A DNA stretch of 64,000 nucleotides from Dasyornis broadbenti (Eukaryota; Chordata; Aves; Passeriformes; Dasyornithidae): positions 62,001 to 126,000 of the forward strand of contig VZRN01005007.1 in assembly GCA_013397935.1 (NCBI GenBank), written 5' to 3'. This document shows positions 56,362 through 64,000 of this stretch, in pieces. The translations under genes were made by a program, and so were the position numbers. Every line of letters starts with the position of its first letter. Positions within the stretch are counted from its first letter, which is position 1. Below the pieces are notes generated by a model. That model was not told where the DNA came from and ran no database searches. It saw only the letters and a program-made list of their open reading frames with translations.

Positions 56362-59300
56362 GTGAGTCCAATGCTACTTTGCTGCATCCAAAGGGATGGA
56401 TGTGCACCTCTGCCTTGCCCTGTGACAGGGAGAGGAGAGGCCAGTGCAGCCATGGCCTGTGGGAGGTGGTGGATGAGACCACCACCTTGGGTGAGGAGAT
56501 GCTGAGGGGAGGAAGGTGGTGCCAGGACCTAGCCCGGGAGCTGCTGATTCCTGTCCCTGGAGCTGTGGGGACCTGTCAGAGATGCCAGTCCCTGCCTCCA
56601 GAGCTACAGCCAGTGGCTGGGAATCAGCTCATGAAGGTGACAAAGAGATACAAGAGTCCTTTGGCCCATTTCCACAGCAGGAACTACTGCAGGCTCCCTA
56701 CCAGCCTTTCCTCTCTCTGCTTTATGAATAGTTCAGAAAGAGATTGTACAAAAATTGTAATTTGTGGATCTCCTAGACTAGTATGATCTAAGTCAGACTG
56801 TAATCTGCTAGGCATTGAGAGAGAAATCCAATCAACATCACAGAAAGTAAAATAAACCATTTTGCTATCTGACCTTATAGAAAAGTCACAGTGATAACCC
56901 CTGCATTACAGGATTATGAAGACTCATATCAATGGGATTTCTTTCTAATTGGTTTGTTGCTTATGAAGTTATCTCTGGCAGTATTTGTAGGCATCTTACT
57001 GGTTCATGTGGCCTTGTAAAATATCTTTTAGAGAAAACACTGATGGGGGAAAAACTACTTTCTTGAAACCACCTTCACTAGTTTCCTGTGTCACAAAAGG
57101 TTTGAAATCTTGGTTTTTTTAAAAGGGAATAATCAGTTGGCATACACTGCTGAAGCTCTAGGTGCCTCAAGGATAACTGGAATTAAGTTTTCTGTCAATA
57201 AATGTGTGGACAGCCTTGGGGACTTTTGGATCCAGCAGTCTCTGCAGGCAGTCAGCTCTTGTTATCCTGCTGAAGAATCCATTCGGTTGCAGCACTAAGT
57301 GAAATTCTATCACTTTATGGGTGAATAATTTGTTACACAATAGAAATGGTAAAGATAAACCAAACATTGCCTGGAAACCAGCCTGTTTGCCATATGAATG
57401 GAATAAATTCCTCTGATCCATCAAAAATGAAGAGGATTGTTTTATTTTGTTTTGACATTTGAGAACCAGTCTTTAAATTGCGTATTTACAAAGAAATATC
57501 TGTACATGTCTTTATGAAAAAAATGGTGGCGTATGTTATCAGCCTGATGAAAGAGAAGAGGGTGGGCCCAGCTTCTGCCACTGGAGAATGCCCTGGGCTT
57601 TGGGATGATGGGCATTTGGGCAGTGCCACACTGAGCAAAAGGCCCAACTGCCTCCAGGGCGCTGCCTTCTTTCAGCACAGGAGGTGGGACCTTTGGGTAA
57701 CTGGAAGTTTCTATATCTAAGTAAGCATTTGGTATGTACACTAAGAAAAAAACCAGTGTTTGCTCATGTGCTTCCTCTGGCAAATATAACAGACAATCTC
57801 AGAATAGTCTGTCTTGGTGGGAAATCCTGAACACTGCTGCCAGGGTAGCAGCCTTCTCCAGACTGGTGTGAAAGCCTGGTCAGAAGGAGATGAAGTAGAT
57901 GTTGTTTCCCTCTCATTTGTAGCTGCTCTTTCTGCAAGTTATCATTAAGAGAAGCTGATGGCCATGTTCCTAACTCTTCGCTAGATTAAATCTTGCTGTC
58001 TGTCAAAATAACTAGCAGTTTTTCCCGAGTGAGGGTCACATCAGTTCAGAGGAAGTTACTCAGCCCAGTAGCTCTGTAACCTGAGCATGTCTCACCACAA
58101 GAAGGCTCCCTGTGATGGAATTACGGAAAGGAGTGGGCACTTCATGGAAGAAAAAGCAGCAGAAAATGAACAACCATCAAGTAATCCACTTGGGAAGGGG
58201 AAACAAAGCATGAGTGACAAGCAGCCCTTCTTGCAGGATTAGTATCTGATCCTGAGAACTTCGCTTGTTATTACATCACTCTACCAGGATTAACATATCA
58301 GGCCTGGGACCTGCCTGCCTACACATGGCTCCATCTGCTAGCCAGCCCAAGCAGAGTCAGCATGTGCAGAGCACCTGCACTGGTTTGTGCACAGATAGAC
58401 ATTTATTCTGAGGGCTGTGTGATAAAGTGGGAAATATTTTGGGGCAACTCAGATTTGCCTGCCACTGAGAACTGATAATTTGAATTTTTTTCTGATCTGC
58501 ATGGGGTAATCCTTTGAGAAAGTGTTTGCACGTACATTTCCCTTTAAGTGCCATGTCTCTAGCGCTCAGCCAAAAGACCTCAACTGTGGACGTGCAGGAA
58601 AGGGTGGACTCCTGATTTCTGTAAATTTGTCTTGCAGATCTGAGGATCAGGTGACAGTGCACTTTATAAATCGGGATGGAGAGCGACTTACAACCACAGC
58701 CAAAGAGGGAGAGAGTTTGCTGGAAGTGGTAGTCAATCAAAACTTGGCCATTGATGGATTTGGTAGGTGTTGCAGAAGGATATATACATGTGCTTTTAGG
58801 ACCAGTGGGTACTTGGGAATCGTGCAACAGTACCTGTGCCACTGTGTTCTGCCAAGACCACAAACAAGCATCCCTCCCCCCCAGCTACTGACTGGGTGGC
58901 TCACCATGCTGAGATGGCAATGTAACCTCACATGGTTACCACTGGCATTCCAGCAGCCTCTGTCAGTGCATCTCACTGGATAGAGCTGATGTAAAAATTC
59001 GAAAACTCATTGTGATTCTCCCAGAGAAGAGGCAGGCTGAAAACTGCATCCATCTGTTGTGTTTCCTAGCATCCCTTTTGACATGCTTCAGATCTGTGAA
59101 CGAACTTTTCCTGTTTCTAAAGATGATCTCTCTCACCCCTTGTTTCTCTTGATTTGCTGTCATTCCCTTGTTTCTCCACCAGGTGCATGTGAAGGGACAT
59201 TAGCCTGCTCTACCTGTCACCTCATCTTTGACAAGGACACCTTCCAAAAGCTTGATCCCATCTCAGATGAAGAGCTAGACATGCTGGACTTGGCATATGG

Positions 59301-59685
59301 ACTCACTGACACGTAAGGCTCCCTGCTGATCACAGATCCTCAAGCCTCTGAGGCAGATTCTCACCACGTGGCACTTCTTTTAAGGAGATTGGGCTTGCTC
59401 TGTATTATGGTTGTGCCTTGACAGATGCTTTCTCTTGGGGCACTGGCGATCTTTAACAGGAGCTTTAGTGAAAACCCATCCTGGACCAGACATCCCAGTG
59501 CAGGTGGGGAATTTCTCCATTTACTATGGGAACAGATGAGCCTCACTTCATGTTTTCTTCTCAGATCGCGCCTTGGCTGCCAGGTGCACATTAAGAAGTC
59601 TTTGGACGGTCTGACGGTGAGGGTCCCCACGGATGTGTCGGACATGAGGAGGCAGCTGGAGGTTGGAAAGCAAAGCAAACAGTAA
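56192..59685 (+). CDS. FDX1-like: Adrenodoxin-like mitochondrial [2Fe-2S] ferredoxin (FDX1 paralogue)
   Basis: Exons 56192-56361, 58638-58762, 59183-59312 and 59565-59685 join in frame to 181 residues; human FDX1 has 184. Residues 1 to about 55 form a mitochondrial presequence with basic residues and a cleavage motif RGF/SSS at 41-46. The ferredoxin domain (about 58-163) starts EDQVTVHFINRDG. Cluster ligands are Cys101, Cys107, Cys110 and Cys147 (GACEGTLACSTC and RLGC). With an offset of 55 these are bovine adrenodoxin Cys46, 52, 55 and 92. His111, Tyr137 and Pro163 (His56, Tyr82, Pro108) are conserved, as are partner-docking acids Asp127, Asp131 and Asp134 (72, 76, 79). It should carry single electrons in the matrix from adrenodoxin reductase to P450s or other acceptors. 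Exon boundaries match FDX1, not a retrocopy. Divergence suggests a paralogue rather than FDX1 itself. Two adjacent ATGs: the second (56,195) has the better context. Confidence 0.93.
56362..58637 (+). other. FDX1-like: Ferredoxin gene intron 1
   Basis: 2,276-base intron from GTGAGT to TTGCAG. No further exon or repeat was recognised; open frames here are short. Confidence 0.8.
58638..58762 (+). CDS. FDX1-like: Ferredoxin gene exon 2
   Basis: 125 bases encoding SEDQVTVHFINRDGERLTTT and on to LLEVVVNQNLAIDGF, residues 57-99, up to the cluster loop. Donor GTAGGT; the split glycine codon is completed by exon 3. Confidence 0.95.
58763..59182 (+). other. FDX1-like: Ferredoxin gene intron 2
   Basis: 420-base GT-AG intron. 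The open frame of exon 2 runs on into it without ferredoxin similarity. Confidence 0.9.
59183..59312 (+). CDS. FDX1-like: Ferredoxin gene exon 3 (cluster-binding loop and interaction helix)
   Basis: 130 bases encoding ACEGTLACSTCHLIFDKDTF and SDEELDMLDLAYGLTD. It carries three of the four cluster cysteines and the acidic helix that docks reductase and P450. Acceptor CACCAG, donor GTAAGG. Confidence 0.96.
59565..59685 (+). CDS. FDX1-like: Ferredoxin gene exon 4 and stop
   Basis: 121 bases encoding SRLGCQVHIKKSLDGLTVRV, then PTDVSDMRRQLEVGKQSKQ and TAA (59,683-59,685). Supplies the fourth cluster cysteine (147), the conserved proline and the flexible C-terminal tail. Acceptor TTCTCAG. Confidence 0.95.
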
Positions 59686-59907
59686 CTGGAAACAACTGCT
59701 GCACAGCTCACATCCTCATTTAGGCGTGGCAGGATACTTTGCTTTTGGTTGGCACTATTGCCTTTTGAGACTGGCTTGCAGTAGACCACAGAGGTCTGAT
59801 TCAGTATAAAAGCTGTGCTTGGCAAATCTATTTAAATGAGGCGTAATGCTTAAAACATGTACCAAAGACTGTGTTAAGTGCTTAAATGCTCCTCTGAATG
59901 CAACTGG

Positions 59908-59913
59908 ATTAAA
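59908..59913 (+). terminator. FDX1-like: Candidate ferredoxin polyadenylation signal (proximal)
   Basis: ATTAAA about 220 bases after the stop codon, followed by TTTATATTTCC. Confidence 0.4.
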
Positions 59914-60308
59914 GTTTATGGCTTTATATTTCCCTGGGCGGGGGTCAGTAAACATCTCTGCTGTACGTGACTTGCTTTCTCCTTTGAACTTTAGGTAATC
60001 TGCTGTTCTGAGAAACTGCTGAGAATTTTGCAAGGCCTGGCTCTTTAAAACTGGAGCAGACTTTTCCCAATTTGGGAAGCTTAAGCAGAGAGAGACTGGT
60101 GTTTGTGAGTTAGTGTACTGTGGGTTTGATGTAGGTGACTTGAGTTTGGCCAGCAAGAGCAGACTGATGACATTTGCATGCTGACAGTTCCTGTAAGCAG
60201 GAACCACTTCTATGTTGATGTTATGGGTCCCTGAATTGTTCTATGCTGGGGACCAGCCACCATCTCCAAATGTTAAATTTTCTCATTGCTGTACTATCAC
60301 ACATGTCA

Positions 60309-60314
60309 AATAAA
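60309..60314 (+). terminator. FDX1-like: Candidate ferredoxin polyadenylation signal (distal)
   Basis: AATAAA about 620 bases after the stop and just before the CR1 insertion. A plausible alternative end. Confidence 0.45.
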
Positions 60315-60399
60315 ATTCTAATAATGAGGCTTTTAGACCTACAAGATGCACTGTTCTGGTACCATGAGCCTGGCTGGAATAGAAGGAGTTGGATGAAAA

Positions 60400-61002
60400 T
60401 TTGGTCGGCTGCATTAAGTGCAGCATTGCCACATGAGAAAAGGAGGTGATTGTCTTGCTCTGCTCAGCACTGGTGGGGCCTCACCAGGAATACTGCTCGC
60501 AGTTTTGGGCACCTAATATAAAAAAGACGTGCTATTACAGGGGGTCCAGAGCAGGACAGTGAGGATGATGAAAGGTCTGGAGGGAAAGCCTTATGAGAAG
60601 CACTGAGGTAATTTTGTTTGTTCAGCCTGGAGAAGAAGAGACTGAGATCAGACCTCATTGTGCTCTTCAGCATCTTCACAAGGGGAAACAGAGCGACAGG
60701 TACCAATCTCTTCACTCTCGTAACCAGTAAAAAGACTCGAGAGAACAGCACGAAGCTGAGTCAGGGAAGGTTTAGGTTAGATCTCAGGAAAAGGTTCTTC
60801 ACCCAGTGAGTGGCTGGGCACTGAACAGGCTCCCCAGGGCAGTGGTCACAGCACAAAACCTGTCTGACTTCATCATTTGGACAGTACTCCCGGGCACATG
60901 ATGGGATTCTTGGCATGTACTGGGTGGAGGAAGGAGTTGTACTTGATCATCCTGATGGGTCCATTCCAACTCAGCAAATTCTGTGATCCTACAATTCTGT
61001 GG
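60400..61002 (+). mobile_element. CR1 LINE, 5'-truncated with intact 3' tail
   Basis: About 600 bases in sense orientation. It starts in the end of ORF2 (GGAGGTGATTGTC, then CTCAGCACTGGTGGGGCC) and continues through TTCAGCCTGGAGAAGAAGAGACTGAG. It ends with two ATTCTGTG units (60,978-60,985 and 60,994-61,001), the CR1 terminal microsatellite. The reading frame is broken. It lies about 90 bases beyond the distal ferredoxin polyadenylation signal. Confidence 0.9.
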
Positions 61003-62040
61003 TTTATGAAATTCAGAGTAACCTTTTGGCGTGTTCTGGTGGGGACTGCTGTGGCAGCGCTGTGGCGCCAGGGGGCACTCGGGGGGCAGCTGTGAGGAGG
61101 AGGAGGAGGCGACGGCTGCTGTGTTCGCCCCTGCTCCCTCCTCTCACACTGACGGTGCCTGGATCAGTCTCGGGAAGCCACGACTGCTGTCTGTGTATAA
61201 TGGTCTCTGTGCACCTCCATGCCTTCCTGCTGTTGACACCAGCCCTGCCCTGCCCGCTGTGGCCTGGTGTCCCTGTGGGGCTCAGGCACCGCTGATGAGT
61301 GACGCTGTTAAGTCCCCGCAATATGTTTTGTCTTCCTCTCTGATCCTTCACGCAAAAATCGTACAAATTTTAGTTTGTGTCAGAGTTTTATCCTTAGCAG
61401 AAGGGTACCTGCAGGAAGAATTTCCAGGCATGGGCCAGAACCATGTGCTGTAGGAGGTGACGGCAGCACGGTGGATTTTTTGCAAGGGCCCAGCCCTGTT
61501 TAGAGACTGCAGATGTGATGTACCACCAGGGTTTTAGACTCGTGACTGGCATGTCACAGGGTAGCCCTTTGCTTTGTCATACATCAGAAAAGTCTTCCAG
61601 GCGGTGCTTGTTTCTCCTAAGCCTCTTTTCCTCCAACTTGTCCCAGGTTTACTGTAAAGAGAATGAAAACGGATCAAATGAAAGCAGCTAACCCACCACC
61701 TTTGGAAGCACTTCAAGTCTCTCCCACTCATGAGGTTGCCACTTGCAAAGCCAAGGTGATTGGGAGCTTTGCAGTCCCATTCCTCAGTCCCCACTTTGCT
61801 GAGAGCTTGAAGCTGGATCCCAGGCTGCTGCTGGCAGGTGTCAGCTCTCTGTACACATGCTGTCAGGAGGGCAAGGGAGGAGGGAGCAGCTGCTGCCTTG
61901 GAAGTGTTGAATGACTTTTTATGTTCCTCTTCAGAGTGTGGGTGACCTCTGAAGAAACCATTCCTAGGACAAGCTATTAGCATTGAAATGCAGAGAGTCA
62001 AAGTAGCTCATGCTACAAAAGCCTCCAACTTCAGCTTGAC
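61003..62040. other. GC-rich flank downstream of CR1
   Basis: No recognised gene. The part at 61,020-61,320 is GC-rich, with a GGAGGAGGAGGAGG run and a CTCF-like word at 61,065-61,078. The rest is ordinary sequence with short overlapping open frames on both strands. Confidence 0.5.
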
Positions 62041-62109
62041 TCATCATCGTGATGTCTGGTGCGGTCCCATCTGGTGCTGGCATCCCTCTGGGCAAATGAA
62101 GCTGGGCAA

Positions 62110-62840
62110 GCAGAGCAGCAGCCAAAGAGGCTGCACCCCTGCTTACAGGGGGCTCCGGCCGCTGCCTGTACTGTAAAGTGCCCGGGACTCCAGAGCACTG
62201 GCCCCAATTTACAGGGTGGCTGTGGTCCCCAAGGCCTATGGAAGCTCCTTCTCTCCAGTTCTGGGGCTGTCACCCATGCAGGCTGCCAGCTGAGGAAGGA
62301 CAAAGGCACCCAGACCAGCCAGCCTGCTTATAGGCTGGTCGACACCCAGGGAACCACAGAGCTTGGCCTTCCCCCATGGCAAACAGGAACAATGCTCAAA
62401 AAAGTCAGCCAGTCGAGCTCATGGCCGAAGGCTGAGGGCCCGGGACCCCAGCCCCAAGGACAGGGAGGGCACACAGCCAGCCCTGTGACTCCTGGCCCCG
62501 TGCCTCTGAAAGGCTGGAGCCAGGGGTACTCACCTGACTACAGGGGGTCCCTCCAACTGCCTGCCGAGGACAGGGGATGCACACAACCCCGCTTACAGGG
62601 CGGTCTAACACTCCCAACAAGTGCCATGGAGCACTCTCATTCCTGTCACCTGGCTAAAGCAGCCTTCCCAGCCCTGCGTTACAAGGACCTGGGGTTGCTC
62701 CTGGGGACAAAGGGCTCCACACAGTTGTGCCACATGCCCCAAATACAGGTTTGGCATGCTGGCAGGTTGCTCACCTGCCGGACTGGCAGCTGTGCAGCAT
62801 AGGCAGAGACTGAAGCCCTGGCTACAGGTGGGTCACCGTG
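62110..62840 (+). repeat. Degenerate GC-rich minisatellite
   Basis: A core like C(T)TACAGGGnGGTC recurs near 62,141, 62,206, 62,326 (as TTATAGGCTGGTC), 62,535, 62,590, 62,677, 62,743 and 62,819. Spacings are about 55-90 bases or multiples of that. Between cores, words such as CAGGGGATGCACACA and GCACACAGCC recur. A 247-codon open frame (62,059-62,802) runs through it, but low-complexity G/P/S/Q-rich translation and overlap with the repeat argue against a gene. Confidence 0.6.
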
Positions 62841-64000
62841 CCCACACTGCCACTAAGTGGCTTCGTTCCATCCTCAGCAGGGGTGAGGCCAGAGAGTTTC
62901 TCCACCTGTGCCTTTTCCTAATCCTGAAGTGAGATTTCCTAATCTGAAGACCTTTCTTCTTCTGTGATAAACAGGCTTTGTTAAAACAAGAGAAATCCAT
63001 TAATTTCATGTTTTCTTTTCTTGCTGCTTGACTGCATTCCTTTGCTTTTATCATGAGCAATAATTCCCCCTCACCTGCTCCCTGGTTAAGCCAGTGAGTG
63101 TCCACATTACTATTGTAGAGCTTGAGTGCTATTTAGCATTGAAATAGCATCATATTACCCATCTTAAAACAGCATTTTGCCAGGGTTCAATAATTGACAG
63201 AGGATGCTTTATTTGTATTTCAGGTAGTAAAGCACTAATTTTTCCTCTTTATACTTGAGGGGAATTTTAAAATCCTGGGTTCAGAACAAGCTAAGCCTTT
63301 GTGGTGTTCAGGAGATCTGAAGTGTGTTTTAAAAACCCCCAAACCAACCCAACATCTAAAATCTTCAAGGGTCCAAGTCATACCTATCCTGTCAGCGGTG
63401 GAGCTTAGCACAGAGAGCAGGATGCAGCCCATAAAGGAGCCATTGTGTGGACAGCAGCAGGACAGAGTTCTGCATTTATGGAGGATTGACTGTTCTATTT
63501 TTTAATCAAGCTTTGTCTCAGAGCACCACGGTCAAATATGCCAGTGGCACCTTTTCCTTTCAAGTGCATCCTTCACTTGATTGTCAACATAATCCATCCT
63601 CCTGTAAAGGCACTTCTGTCATTTTTCTGTCAGCCTGCAGGATAAGGAAACAAATCATATATCCTGAGCAGAAATAAGAAGAGGTTGAACTGCATGAGTC
63701 ATTTCTCTTCAAGGCAAATGAACTGGATTTGTTTGGCCTTGGTCTATAATGGGAGCAGGCCCTGAAGGCTCCTCAGTTCCTGGATGGTGATCATGTAACA
63801 CGACTTCCTGAGAGACTGCATCCAGTGGGGCAGTGAGCAGGGTTTTCAGTATGTGACAGGCCAGCGTGGTCTAAATGATCTAAAAAAGGGCAGAGAAAAG
63901 AGGGAAACTTATTTGTGTCTCAGGGCTGTACATTAAGGGAAAATGTGGCTTTTCTGGGGCAGAAAGCCAACCGAGCGTTTTTGTATTTGTTATTTCTTAT
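62841..64000. other. Distal intergenic region
   Basis: About 1.2 kb with short open frames only. No repeat family, RNA gene or exon was recognised. Confidence 0.5.

Overview
This is vertebrate nuclear DNA: low gene density, long introns, GT-AG splice sites and a CpG island at the likely promoter. Repeats point to a bird. There are several CR1 LINE pieces, one ending in the typical ATTCTGTG tail, and one tRNA-Ile-headed, CR1-tailed SINE of the TguSINE1 type, which suggests a passerine. I see no bacterial, viral or CRISPR content.

Layout. (1) 1-9,600: no recognisable gene. (2) About 9,640-10,300: CpG island interrupted by a 215-base assembly gap (9,736-9,950), the probable promoter and first exon of moesin. 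(3) About 10,300-31,426: inferred moesin intron 1, with an antisense CR1 piece carrying reverse-transcriptase remnants and the SINE. (4) 31,427-47,404: moesin (MSN) coding exons 2-13, all in frame, giving a 580-residue protein if the missing exon 1 supplies the usual four residues. Intron 4 has a GC donor. (5) 47,405 to about 50,330: MSN 3'UTR. (6) About 50,330-56,120: intergenic, with one CR1 3' end. (7) 56,192-59,685: a complete four-exon gene for a 181-residue adrenodoxin-type mitochondrial [2Fe-2S] ferredoxin. Its first exon, with the mitochondrial presequence, is shorter than a usual ORF cut-off. (8) 59,686-64,000: a sense-strand CR1 copy, a GC-rich patch with a CTCF-like motif, a degenerate minisatellite, and unannotated DNA.

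The two genes act in unrelated processes. Moesin links cortical actin to membrane proteins; the ferredoxin should pass electrons from adrenodoxin reductase to mitochondrial P450s or other acceptors. Their adjacency is still informative. From memory, human RDX (moesin's paralogue) lies close to FDX1 on 11q22, and ZC3H12 family members flank both RDX and MSN. The pair here therefore looks like the second copy of an ancient ERM-ferredoxin block from vertebrate genome duplication, with the ferredoxin copy apparently absent beside MSN on the human X. No system entirely outside known families was found; this second adrenodoxin-like gene is the most interesting content.
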